From Actinomadura violacea (GTDB taxonomy: Bacteria > Actinomycetota > Actinomycetes > Streptosporangiales > Streptosporangiaceae), in the NCBI RefSeq assembly GCF_017573465.1, contig NZ_JAGEPF010000041.1:1-64000 (forward strand): a DNA stretch of 64,000 nucleotides, read 5' to 3'. The notes under the pieces were generated by a model. It was not told the origin of the DNA, made no database searches, and worked only from the letters and a program-made list of their open reading frames with translations. The stretch's first letter is position 1, and every line of letters begins with the position of its first letter. The position numbers were made by a program, and so were the translations under genes. Below, one piece after another: positions 7,861 to 16,437 of the stretch.

Positions 7861-8610
7861 GTGAGCGGTTATAACTTGATCGCGTACGCGGGGAACGCGG
7901 AGGACGCGGTGCTGATGCGCGCCTTCGCCGGCCGGCTGGGCGGGTTCTTCGTGGACGTCGGGGCCGGCGACCCCGTCAGCGGTTCGCTCACCAAGAACCT
8001 GGTGGACCGCCTGGGCTGGCGCGGGGTCAACATCGAGCCGTTGCCCGAGCGCCACGCGCGTCTCACGCGGGCCCGGCCGGATGACGTCTGCCTGCGGACG
8101 GCCGTTGGGGACGAGCCCGGCACCGCGAGATTCTTTCGGATCGTTCCAGGGCGGGGAAAGACGGGCGGCGGAGGCCTCAGCACGCTGCGCCGGGACGTGT
8201 TGGCAACCCACCTGGCGGACGGTTGGCGCTATGAGGAATTTGACGTCGAGGTCGTCACACTGGAGTCGGTGCTCAGCGCGCACGCGAAGCCGGGCTTCGA
8301 CCTGCTGAAGGTCGACGTGGAAGGCGCCGAGGCAGCCGTGCTGCGGTCGACCGACCTGAGCAAGTGGCGGCCGCGGGCGATCGTGGTCGAGGCGACCTTC
8401 CCGCTGACGAGGCGGCCGAGTCATGAGGATTGGGAGCCGGGGGTTCTCGCCGCCGGGTACAGGCTGGCGCTGTTCGACGGCCTCAATCGCTTCTACGCGC
8501 GCGACGACGAGCCGGAGTTGCGCGAGCAGCTCGCCGTACCGGCCAACGTGTTGGACAACTACATCCCGTACGCGTGCGCCCGCCGGGCCGGGCTCATCGA
8601 GCCAGAGTGA
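7861..8610 (+). CDS. FkbM-family SAM-dependent methyltransferase
   Basis: 249 residues if begun at the GTG at 7861. That start gives the canonical FkbM opening (SGYNLIAYAGNAEDAVLMRAF in pattern); an open frame continues upstream to 7747 without homologous content. The SAM motif VDVGAGDP is at 31-38 and the family hallmark KVDVEGAE at 150-157, followed by IVVEATFP. FkbM enzymes usually O-methylate sugars or polyketides. It lies just after the HTH-TPR regulator and on the same strand, so it may belong to the same pathway as the 0-6 kb genes, or be independent. Its 3' end overlaps the convergent STAND gene by 17 nt. No clear Shine-Dalgarno sequence precedes the GTG, so a leaderless transcript is possible. 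Confidence 0.85.
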   Translation: MSGYNLIAYAGNAEDAVLMRAFAGRLGGFFVDVGAGDPVSGSLTKNLVDRLGWRGVNIEPLPERHARLTRARPDDVCLRTAVGDEPGTARFFRIVPGRGKTGGGGLSTLRRDVLATHLADGWRYEEFDVEVVTLESVLSAHAKPGFDLLKVDVEGAEAAVLRSTDLSKWRPRAIVVEATFPLTRRPSHEDWEPGVLAAGYRLALFDGLNRFYARDDEPELREQLAVPANVLDNYIPYACARRAGLIEPE

Positions 8611-11600
8611 GCAGGTCGGGGCGGTGGTCTCGCAGCCATCGCCTGATCCACGCGCCATCGGTCTCCGCGAGGCCGAGGGCCGGGGTATCGATGAGGCGGC
8701 GCAGCATCATCAGCGGCAGCAGCGCATCCAGGGATTCGGGGTCGACGGCGTCCTCGCCGTAGCCGTCGATGAGCGGGCCGGGTTCACCGCCGCGCGGCAT
8801 GTCGACGGCCAGGGACCAGGCCAGGTCGAGCATCGGGGGTCCGGATTCGGTTGCCCCTGGGTCGAGTAGTCCGGTGAGGGTGTCGCCGTCGAACAGCGCG
8901 TTGTGGCAGACCGCGACGTCGCCGTGGATCGCGGTCATCGCAAGTCCTTCGCAGACCGCGCCGAAGTGTTCCGCGAGGGTCGTGTAGGCGGCCGGGGCGG
9001 CGGATCGGGCCCAGCCCAGCAGGACGCCCAGCGCGCCGGGATCGTCCAGTCGTAGCCCGTCACCAGGGGACCGGGAGTGCCAGAGCCTGAGCTGGTGGCC
9101 CAGTGCGCGCTGCCGTGCGGCTGTCGGACGGTCCGCGTGGGCGCCGTCGAGGCGCTCCAGGATGGCCCACCATGCCTCCCCGTTGGTCCCGGCGTCCAGC
9201 AGTCGGGGTGCGCGGAGACCGGTCGCGGCGCGTATGTCCTCGAAGTGGCGGACGGTCTCCAGCCGTTCGTGCAGCCGCCGGCGAACCTTGGCCACCGTCC
9301 GGACACCCGGCACGACGCCATCGGAGCCGAGCGTGGCGAGCGCGGCGGCGAGGTCGCGTGGGCCGTCGAACGCTGGACTGGCCAGCGCGGCCGCCACCGC
9401 GGTCTCCGCGAGCGCCTCAGGTACCCGGCCGGTCGTGATCAGGGCCCGGCGGTCACCGACGTCCAAGGGGCCGCAGACCGGTGCTTTCAGGCGGGCCAGC
9501 GCCGCGCGCCAGCGGTGCCGCGCGGAGTTCGGATCGTCCAGCCACTCGACGGCGCTGAAATCGGCGTCCAGCGCCGCCCATGACCGCGCCACCGGTTCCC
9601 AGACGGGAAGGCAGTCATCGCACAGGTTCTGTGCGGCGCGTGCGGCCTGGGCGGTCTGACCGGCGGAGGCGTCCAGGAGAACCTGCAACGCCTCGACGGG
9701 CAGTAGTTCACGCGTGGCCCCGAGGTCACTGAAACGGCGCGCCGCGGCCTCCAGAAGGCCGGCGGACTGGCGGCGTTCGCCGCGTAGTGCCCGCGCCATG
9801 GCTTCTGCCATGTCGCACTGGGCGAGGCCGATCGGCTCGCCGGCAGAGCCGTTGAGGTCACGCGCCCGACCCAGTAGCGACAGCGTCCGGTCGGGGTCGT
9901 ACCACATCAGCGCCAGCAGCAGATGCCGCAGGGCCCGGGCCTCCCACAGCGGCGCGTTCGCAGCACGGGCCGCCTGCAGGGTCGACTCGAAGAACCCGGC
10001 CGCTTCGGCGAATCGCGCGTTCTGTAGGTAGGTGTGACCGAGCAGGTCGGCGGCCCGCACCTTGTCGGGTCCTGTCGGTGATGCGTCCTGCATCAGCCGG
10101 GCGACGGTCTTGTAGTCGCTGCGGCGCAGCGCGTTGTCGGCCAAGCCGAACCGGGCGCTCCCGCCGATGAGGGACGCGGCCTCGATCCCCGACAGGTGGT
10201 CGGCGGCCTGGTCGACCTGGCCGATGACGTGTGCGCGGCTGGCCAGCTCGTGCCGGTAGTAGTCGGCGAAGGGCCCGTCCGGCTCCCCGACCAGCTCGCG
10301 CAGCGCCCGGTAGCGATCCTCGGCGTTGACGTCTCCCCGCGCCGTGACGCGCGCGAACTCGGTCAGCCGATCCAGTTCCGGCGAGCCGGGCAGTTCGGGG
10401 AGAGACACCAGGACTTGCCAATGCCCAAGGACGGTGAGGCTGTAGGCGATGTCGCCGAGGGCCGACGGCACCAGACGATGCTCGTCCGCCGCGCGCAGGA
10501 CCAGCAGGAACGCCGCCACGCATCGCCTGCTCCGCACCCCCAACGCCAGAGGGTGGTCGGCGTCGTCGTCCCAGACCTCCAGCGCGGTGGTCGTCAGTTG
10601 CGCAATCGCACGTTCGGCGTTGCGCCTCCGTTCGGCGTCCGTCCAGCCGTCGTCGATGTCGGCGTCGCATTCGATGACGCTGCGGCGCAGGTTCTCATGC
10701 AAGCGATACGGCGGCCAGACAGTCTCGTCCCGCCGGACGAACGGACGTTGCACGAACCTCTCGATCTGCCGCAGCCGCAGATGCGGCAGCACCGCGTGCA
10801 AGACGTCCTCGTCGAATGCCTCCAGCAGCGCGGCCGCCCGCAGCAGGTCGCGGTCGGTCGCCGACAGGTCCCGCATCGTCCGCAGCACCAGCTCGGGGAA
10901 ACCGACCCCGAACATCTCAGCGAACGGAGTTTCGCCACGCGCGAGGTACTGCCCGAACAGCTCGGCGGACAGGTCGAGATAGAGCGGCGACCCGCCCGAA
11001 CCCGCGATAATCCGTTCCCGGATCGCCGGCCCGATCGCCGGCGTCCCGTCCACCGTGAGACGGGTCGACAGGTACGCCTCGGCCGACACCCGGTCGAACC
11101 CGTCGAGGCCGAGCTGGTCACCGCCCGCCAGGCCCGGCCAGCGGCGCTCACCGCCGTAGGTCAGCGTGGCGGCCCGGCCCGGGTCGTGCCAGCGCAGCGC
11201 CAGCCGCCCGGCGGCCACGAACACCACGTTGGGCATCAGGTAGACCAGCCGCGACACCAGGTCCTCCAGGCCGCCCCGTTCAGCGGGCAGGCGCTGGACG
11301 TTCTCGAGGGTGTCCAGCACGCACAGCGCCAGCGCCGGACGTTTGCGGCGTGCCCGCTCCAGGTCGGCGGCCAGCAGGACCGGCATGTACCCCAGCATCC
11401 GATCCGGGTCCTGCTCGCTGAGGATCGGATCGAGCGCGGGCAGCCCGTTCCGAAGCCGCTTCAACCTCGTCTTCTGCGCGGCGGTCCGGCCCAGAAGGTT
11501 AAGCGCCCGGTACGCCACCGACAGCGCACCGAAACCGCCGAGGAGCTGGTCGACGGTGTCGCCGACCTGGTCGGCCACGCCCAGCGAATCGGCCGTGGAC

Positions 11601-12055
11601 TCCTTGCGCAGGAACGTTGTCAGCGACTCGCCCGGATGCTTGCGCTGCCAGTACACGGCCAACGCCACATCGAACGCCGACCACGACCGCGCCAGCGGCG
11701 CGAGCGCCGCACGCATCCGCAGCAGGCCGGCCTCGAAGCTGGAACTGGCCGGGTCGGCGAAGTCGAGCACCGCGCGGGCGCCGCGCCGCGGCAGACCGTC
11801 CAGCTTCCCGGACACCGCCAGCTCCACGACGTGCCGGGTCAGCGTCGACTTGCCGATGCCGCCTTCACCGCACACGGCGATGAGGTTGGACGCCGGCCGT
11901 TGGAAGTCCAGCAGCTCATCCACGGTCCACGCCCGCCCGGCAGCCTCCGCGAACCGCTCCCGGAAGGCCCGAATCTGCGCTTCCCGGTTAGTGAACACGT
12001 GCTGTACTTCGAATGGAGCGCGCGGCCCGAAGCTGAAGAACTGGTCGACGTCCAC
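8594..12055 (-). CDS. STAND NTPase with TPR-like repeats and a C-terminal APH-like kinase domain
   Basis: 1153 residues from a GTG at 12055. Walker A GEGGIGKST is at 63-71 and a hydrophobic Walker B-like ALALCVLD at 241-248, followed by a winged-helix-like part and long alpha-helical repeats (about 500-900), as in NB-ARC/STAND sensors. The last 220 residues resemble aminoglycoside phosphotransferases: a VAKV lysine strand, LERLDG hinge, catalytic HGDVAVCHN (H1044, D1046, N1052) and a metal-binding LLDPG (D1065) before MLDLAWSL. The domain order suggests a repeat-sensing NTPase switch that controls a kinase-type effector. Possible roles are antiphage defence or signalling; neither is shown. 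It starts 115 nt downstream of the Tad operon and may be read from it. Confidence 0.85.
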   Translation of the reverse strand: MDVDQFFSFGPRAPFEVQHVFTNREAQIRAFRERFAEAAGRAWTVDELLDFQRPASNLIAVCGEGGIGKSTLTRHVVELAVSGKLDGLPRRGARAVLDFADPASSSFEAGLLRMRAALAPLARSWSAFDVALAVYWQRKHPGESLTTFLRKESTADSLGVADQVGDTVDQLLGGFGALSVAYRALNLLGRTAAQKTRLKRLRNGLPALDPILSEQDPDRMLGYMPVLLAADLERARRKRPALALCVLDTLENVQRLPAERGGLEDLVSRLVYLMPNVVFVAAGRLALRWHDPGRAATLTYGGERRWPGLAGGDQLGLDGFDRVSAEAYLSTRLTVDGTPAIGPAIRERIIAGSGGSPLYLDLSAELFGQYLARGETPFAEMFGVGFPELVLRTMRDLSATDRDLLRAAALLEAFDEDVLHAVLPHLRLRQIERFVQRPFVRRDETVWPPYRLHENLRRSVIECDADIDDGWTDAERRRNAERAIAQLTTTALEVWDDDADHPLALGVRSRRCVAAFLLVLRAADEHRLVPSALGDIAYSLTVLGHWQVLVSLPELPGSPELDRLTEFARVTARGDVNAEDRYRALRELVGEPDGPFADYYRHELASRAHVIGQVDQAADHLSGIEAASLIGGSARFGLADNALRRSDYKTVARLMQDASPTGPDKVRAADLLGHTYLQNARFAEAAGFFESTLQAARAANAPLWEARALRHLLLALMWYDPDRTLSLLGRARDLNGSAGEPIGLAQCDMAEAMARALRGERRQSAGLLEAAARRFSDLGATRELLPVEALQVLLDASAGQTAQAARAAQNLCDDCLPVWEPVARSWAALDADFSAVEWLDDPNSARHRWRAALARLKAPVCGPLDVGDRRALITTGRVPEALAETAVAAALASPAFDGPRDLAAALATLGSDGVVPGVRTVAKVRRRLHERLETVRHFEDIRAATGLRAPRLLDAGTNGEAWWAILERLDGAHADRPTAARQRALGHQLRLWHSRSPGDGLRLDDPGALGVLLGWARSAAPAAYTTLAEHFGAVCEGLAMTAIHGDVAVCHNALFDGDTLTGLLDPGATESGPPMLDLAWSLAVDMPRGGEPGPLIDGYGEDAVDPESLDALLPLMMLRRLIDTPALGLAETDGAWIRRWLRDHRPDLLTLAR

Positions 12056-12170
12056 CTCGACAGCCGATCACATCCGCCGGACCGTGACAACGCCGCTTCT
12101 GCCCTCAGGCGTTGCCCGATGCTCGCGCGGCACCGGCACATACGCATCTCGCGAACGCTCGCTCACGCCC

Positions 12171-14900
12171 TCAGCCCCGTTTCGACGGCCGCAGCAAGAA
12201 GTGAAAAAGCTGAGAGGTTTCCTCTTCGGCTTCGGCGTCGATGTCAAAGAGGCGGCCCTCGAGAAGTCCGTAGGTGCGGCGGATGGCGTCCGGACGGCCG
12301 AGGCGGGCTTGCAGCCGCATGATGTGGCGGTACAGGGGCTCTGCGAAGGCGTCGTGCTCGATGGCCCGTTCCAGCACGGCCAGCGCTCGTTCCGGATCGT
12401 CCTCTTGGATGATCCGGGCGAGGTTCGCAAGGGCTTCGCCGATGGTACGGCGGAGGTATTCGCGCTGGTTCTGGGCCCAGATACCGTCCAAGCCGCTGGC
12501 GAACTCGCCGGTGTAGAGGTCATCGACTCGGAAGAGCGCCTCGGTTCGGGCGTCGTCGTCGGTACCTGGCCCGGCGTCCGCGAGCGCAGCCATCAGCTCC
12601 CAAAGGTCGACGTCGAGGACGGCGGAGTCGATGCGGTAGCGGCCCGCGCTGTGGAGGATGTACTTGGGTTCTTCGAGACCGGTGGCGTTCCGAAGGACGC
12701 CACGGGCGTTGTTGACCGCGGTGTTGAACTGCGCAACGAGCCCGCCGGGGCTCTCGTCCGGCCAGAGGTCGGCGATGGCCTGGTCACGGGTGACGCCGTC
12801 CGGATGCAGGCTGAGATAGGCGAGCAGGTCGCGGGCGCGCTGACGGAGTCCGGTGTTGATCGGGCCGTCCGGGGTGTGCAGGCTGACGTGCCCGAGCACG
12901 TTGAGGCGGGCCGGGCGGCACCGCTCCTCTCCGGAGGGACGCGGAGGCGGCACCATGGCCGAGACGGGTTGTGCTTCGGGTTCCGGCGCGTCGTCCGTGC
13001 TCGCGGGCGGAGCCGGAAGGTCGGGTTCGTTGCCGGTGGCGGTGCGGAGGGTCCGCAGCAGGTCCGTGGCGTCGTCGGCGGTCAGGTGGAACATGCGGGT
13101 CCCGGTGAACCGTGCGGCGTCGGGGCCGTCGGCGTCGGTGACGGTCGCGTCCGCGGCGAGTTCCACGGTGGTGCCGGACGGCCAGGCGCCGAGCACCAGG
13201 ACGCCGATGCAGTAGCGGCGGCCGAGGGCGGCGATGACGGACAGGACTTCGCTGCCCGGCGGTGCCGACGCGACCAGAAGGATGGTCTCCAGAGGTTCGC
13301 ACTCGTCATAGGCGCGGAAGCCGGGCACGTCAGAGACTTCACTCGTGAGTATCAGGCGACCGCGCCGGAAAAATTCGGCCTCCGCGCGGTCGGTGGCCTC
13401 CCGCAGCGACGGCGTGACGATCAGCCCTTCGAGCTCCGTGCCCAAGCCGATGATGTCGTCGCCGGGGAAGAGCGTCTGCGCGTCGGCGCGCGGAATGATG
13501 ACCTCGGCGCGGTAGCGGCGAGCCTGGGCCAGAAGTTCGGTGGTGATGGCGCGTGCGACGGCGTGGCCACCGTCACCGCTCAGACCGAGGTTCAGCCCGG
13601 CGAACGACACCGCGATGGCATTGCCATCGCGGGTTCCGAGGACGATCTGGTCCGGGTGTGCGGCCAGCATGTCCTTGTACGCGATGTCGGTGTCGGACGG
13701 GACAGGGGCGCCCCGGTCGGCGTGGGTCTTCAAGTGGGCTTGGTGGGCCTTGAGGACCGGGGCGGGAATCGGAGGCTCCTCGGCGGGGCGCGGCGGCGAG
13801 CCGGGGTCGAGGATCAGCGGGCGTCGACGGCGCCGGTGCAGGCGGGTCGCGGCCACGGCGACACTGAGCACTGCAGCGAGACCGAGACCGATGCGGGACC
13901 CGGACGGCAGGGAGATCTCCAGCGGCGAATGGTGGTCGTCCTGGTGGTGGTGCGGTGCCGCGGGCGCGACGCTACCGGAACGCTCGGCGGGCGGCGCCAC
14001 GACCGGAGCCTGCACTTGGGGCGGCTTCGACGCGCTGGACGGTGAGCCTGTCGGGGCCGGCTGCCGAGCGCCGCTTGAGTGCCCGGCCTCGTGCTGTGAG
14101 CGTGTTCCCGTCTTCGATGAAGGTGCCTCATGCGTGCCGGGTCGGGGAAGCAGGACACGTTGGCCTGGGCGGACCAGGTCCGGGTCGGTGAGCTCGGGGA
14201 GCCCATGGGGCTGGTGGACGTCCTGGCTGGTCTTGAAGATCTTGGGATAGAGGGTCCCGGAACCGTAGGTGCGTCGGGCGAGATCCCAGAGTGTTTCGCC
14301 TCGCTTGACGATGTGCGTCCGCCAGGGGTGCGGGTCCGGCTCCGGCTCGCTGGGGGTCTCGTCGGCCAGCAGCGGCGTCCACTCGGACGCACCCGTCGCC
14401 GGTGCCGGCGTGCTCATTCCGGATGTCGAGTGCCCCTGCTTGCTCGGTGCGGGGTCGGCAGCGGCTTGGACACCGGTCGCTGTGTGCATGTGCGTCGCGG
14501 CGGAGGCGGACGAGGCGAGAGACGCAGCGGCGCTGAAGGTGAGCGTCGCCGTGGCGACCAGGTCACGGATCAGCTTCTGCATCGGCCACGCCGAACTCAG
14601 CATGGCGGGCTTGGAGCGCCCGCGGAGGTAGCGGACCAGTTCGGCGCAGACGGTGACGATGAACAGGCACCATGCGCCCCAGCCGATGAGCCGGATCGTG
14701 GCGATGAACACGGTCTGGTCGGTGTCCGGCCGCATCAGCGTCGTGCTGATCTCAGCCCAGGTCGGGAGCTTGTCCGGGAGGGGCGAGCCGAACATCTTGT
14801 ACATCGCGACCGGGAATCCGACCAGGAGGAAGGCAAAGACCGCCAAGGCGCCGAGTCCGCGTACGAAGTCGGCGAGACGGCTGTGTCCGGTGTAGGTCAC
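12171..14900 (-). CDS. Membrane-anchored LysM protein with a SARP-like winged-helix/BTAD C-terminus
   Basis: 909 residues, coupled to the upstream TadE gene by an ATGA overlap (14897-14900). Two N-terminal membrane segments (about 16-34 and 65-88) precede a Pro/Ser-rich linker, a LysM domain (195-251, with HIVKRGETLWDLARR), a further membrane segment near 344-362, a middle globular region, and a C-terminus that looks like SARP regulators: a winged helix with RQRARDLLAYLSLHP and a bacterial transcriptional activator (BTAD) helical repeat. Similar LysM-BTAD proteins accompany actinobacterial Tad loci. It may sense wall state and act on pilus assembly or transcription; a membrane-bound SARP-type domain is odd and the mechanism is unknown. 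Confidence 0.85.
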   Translation of the reverse strand: MTYTGHSRLADFVRGLGALAVFAFLLVGFPVAMYKMFGSPLPDKLPTWAEISTTLMRPDTDQTVFIATIRLIGWGAWCLFIVTVCAELVRYLRGRSKPAMLSSAWPMQKLIRDLVATATLTFSAAASLASSASAATHMHTATGVQAAADPAPSKQGHSTSGMSTPAPATGASEWTPLLADETPSEPEPDPHPWRTHIVKRGETLWDLARRTYGSGTLYPKIFKTSQDVHQPHGLPELTDPDLVRPGQRVLLPRPGTHEAPSSKTGTRSQHEAGHSSGARQPAPTGSPSSASKPPQVQAPVVAPPAERSGSVAPAAPHHHQDDHHSPLEISLPSGSRIGLGLAAVLSVAVAATRLHRRRRRPLILDPGSPPRPAEEPPIPAPVLKAHQAHLKTHADRGAPVPSDTDIAYKDMLAAHPDQIVLGTRDGNAIAVSFAGLNLGLSGDGGHAVARAITTELLAQARRYRAEVIIPRADAQTLFPGDDIIGLGTELEGLIVTPSLREATDRAEAEFFRRGRLILTSEVSDVPGFRAYDECEPLETILLVASAPPGSEVLSVIAALGRRYCIGVLVLGAWPSGTTVELAADATVTDADGPDAARFTGTRMFHLTADDATDLLRTLRTATGNEPDLPAPPASTDDAPEPEAQPVSAMVPPPRPSGEERCRPARLNVLGHVSLHTPDGPINTGLRQRARDLLAYLSLHPDGVTRDQAIADLWPDESPGGLVAQFNTAVNNARGVLRNATGLEEPKYILHSAGRYRIDSAVLDVDLWELMAALADAGPGTDDDARTEALFRVDDLYTGEFASGLDGIWAQNQREYLRRTIGEALANLARIIQEDDPERALAVLERAIEHDAFAEPLYRHIMRLQARLGRPDAIRRTYGLLEGRLFDIDAEAEEETSQLFHFLLRPSKRG

Positions 14901-15343
14901 GGTTGGCGGGGTCCTTCCACTCCAGAGGTCAGGTTCGCGGTCGCTCCACCGTCCGCATGCAGGGTCGAGACGCCGATCAGCGATAGGAACCGCGCGGGTC
15001 GCGTGACGGAGACGTGGACACGGATGGAACGCCTCCCGGACCTGGTCACGGTGCCGGTGTAACCGCTGGTCCGCAGGTAGTAGCGGGCCGCCTGCATCGC
15101 GGACTGACGGTCCACGAGGAACTGTCCACGGTCATAGGCTCGGTCCCGGTCTACTTGTCCGGCGCCGGCGCGGGCGGCCTCTTGCGCGGCGGTGTTGGCG
15201 TCCTGTCGAGCTTCCAAGACCTGCTCGAAGTCGACTACGGCGCCGAAGAACACCACGACGACCAGCGTGATGATGACGGCGAAGACGCTCACGCTCCCGC
15301 GTTCAGGCCGTGCCCTATGAACGCGTCCCGGTGTCCTTCTCAT
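14897..15343 (-). CDS. TadE/TadG-like pilus assembly protein
   Basis: 148 residues, ATG at 15343 overlapping the previous stop (ATGA). A basic stretch ending in RGSVSV leads into one hydrophobic helix (FAVIITLVVVVFFGAVVDF, about 21-39), followed by an Ala/Gln-rich amphipathic part (EARQDANTAAQEAARAGA) and a beta-rich C-terminus. This is the layout of TadE-type pseudopilins and of the short Rv3654c-like proteins of actinobacterial Tad operons. It probably forms a minor pilus component in the envelope. Open frame continues upstream to 15814 but without pilin-like content. Confidence 0.82.
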   Translation of the reverse strand: MRRTPGRVHRARPERGSVSVFAVIITLVVVVFFGAVVDFEQVLEARQDANTAAQEAARAGAGQVDRDRAYDRGQFLVDRQSAMQAARYYLRTSGYTGTVTRSGRRSIRVHVSVTRPARFLSLIGVSTLHADGGATANLTSGVEGPRQP

Positions 15344-15786
15344 TGAGCCGTCCGGTAGGGGTCGATCGGCGAGCGATGGGTCTTGGTGACGGTTCGGGCG
15401 CCTGGCATTCCCGGTAGCCCGACGTCGCGGAGCCGAACCGTGCAGGTCACTCGCGCGGAGACCGTGGCGGGTTGTCCGACTGGACGATTGAATCCGGACA
15501 GGTCGAGCCGGACGGACGGCGTGCAATGCAGTCCCCGGTCGTGCAAGGTGCGCATGGCGCTGGTGCTCGCGGCGGCTTGGGCTTGTCGGGCGGTCCGGGC
15601 GATGGAGGCTTGCCGTGCGGCGTCGGCGGCGGCTTGCGCGACCACGGCGCTGCCGTGAACAACCCGCATCACCACGAGCAGCCCGGCGAGGAACGTGATG
15701 AACACCGGCGCCAGGATCGCGGTCTCCACCACCGCGTTTCCCGCGTCCCGCGTCCGGCCCGGCGTCCGGTTGTTCCTTGGGTTCAC
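15340..15786 (-). CDS. TadE-like pseudopilin
   Basis: 148 residues with ATG at 15786, coupled on both sides by ATGA overlaps. RDAGNAVVETAILAP carries the pseudopilin-type Glu after a prepilin-like glycine, followed by a hydrophobic helix (VFITFLAGLLVVMRVV) and Ala-rich heptads (AQAAADAARQASIA). This is the typical TadE N-terminus. Two cysteines (C88 and C115 region) in the periplasmic part could form a disulphide. It is the middle one of three consecutive TadE-like genes. Confidence 0.85.
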   Translation of the reverse strand: MNPRNNRTPGRTRDAGNAVVETAILAPVFITFLAGLLVVMRVVHGSAVVAQAAADAARQASIARTARQAQAAASTSAMRTLHDRGLHCTPSVRLDLSGFNRPVGQPATVSARVTCTVRLRDVGLPGMPGARTVTKTHRSPIDPYRTAQ

Positions 15787-16178
15787 GCCGGTCCCGGTGT
15801 CGTGAACCGTTCACGGGCGCCGCGTACGGTCCTGGACACGGTGATGTCGACGCCGGGCAGCAGCGACGGGGCGTGCCCGGTGACCCGGACGACGATGGTG
15901 TTCGTGCCGGACACGGTGACGGCGGGCGTTTGCAGGACGGGTTCTCGGCGGGCGAAGGACGCGGCGACGGCGCGTCCTCCGCTGAAGGTGCCCTGGCGGG
16001 CGCGGGCCACGCGGAGTCCTTCCTCGGCGGCCGCCTGTGCGACGTCGCGTGCGACCGACACCATCACTGCCTGCGCCAGCGCGAGGAACAGCAGCCCCAC
16101 CGCCGGGAAGGTGATGGCGGTTGCGACCGTCGCCGATCCCGCATCCCTTCGCCGTTGTGGTCGTCGAGGCGTGTTCAC
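15783..16178 (-). CDS. TadE-like pseudopilin
   Basis: 131 residues, ATG at 16178, overlapping neighbours by 4 nt at both ends. RRRDAGSATVATAITFP and the following hydrophobic stretch (AVGLLFLALAQAVMVSVA) followed by AAAEEGLRVARA mark a TadE-type single-pass pseudopilin. The Glu normally found in the prepilin helix is Thr/Ala here (VATAITF), so processing by a TadV-like peptidase may differ from that of the next paralogue. No TadV gene is visible in this window. Confidence 0.82.
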   Translation of the reverse strand: MNTPRRPQRRRDAGSATVATAITFPAVGLLFLALAQAVMVSVARDVAQAAAEEGLRVARARQGTFSGGRAVAASFARREPVLQTPAVTVSGTNTIVVRVTGHAPSLLPGVDITVSRTVRGARERFTTPGPA

Positions 16179-16399
16179 GGGCCGGAGGCGCCGGGGATCT
16201 TGCCGATCCAGCCGTGCACCTTGCTGGACACGGCCATGTAGACGACGAACGCCAGCCCGGCGAAGCCGGCAACGATGATGATCGTCTCCACCACCCCCGA
16301 GCCCCGGTCGTCTCGCTCCCGCAGGGCGGTGGCGAGGCGGCGGCCTCGGTCGTGGACGGCGAGGGCTGCGCGGAGCATGGCGGCGTTGAGTGTGTTCAT
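16175..16399 (-). CDS. Small Flp/Tad-like pilin
   Basis: 74 residues from the ATG at 16399, which follows a GGGGGA ribosome site; the longer open frame to 16522 is antisense noise of tadC. The sequence has a charged N-terminus, then RGSGVVETIIIVAGFAGLAF, the glycine/Glu-plus-hydrophobic pattern of Flp prepilins, and a short C-terminal tail. It follows tadC by 38 nt and is coupled to the first TadE gene (ATGA). It is the best candidate for the major pilin subunit. Confidence 0.8.
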   Translation of the reverse strand: MNTLNAAMLRAALAVHDRGRRLATALRERDDRGSGVVETIIIVAGFAGLAFVVYMAVSSKVHGWIGKIPGASGP

Positions 16400-16437
16400 G
16401 GTCCCCCGATGAGCTGGTGCGTGAACGCTCCGGCGTG

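Noticed and set aside
10196..12322. 708-residue plus-strand frame opposite the STAND gene
   Set aside because: No motif and a composition of antisense type; the minus frame contains Walker A and APH motifs.
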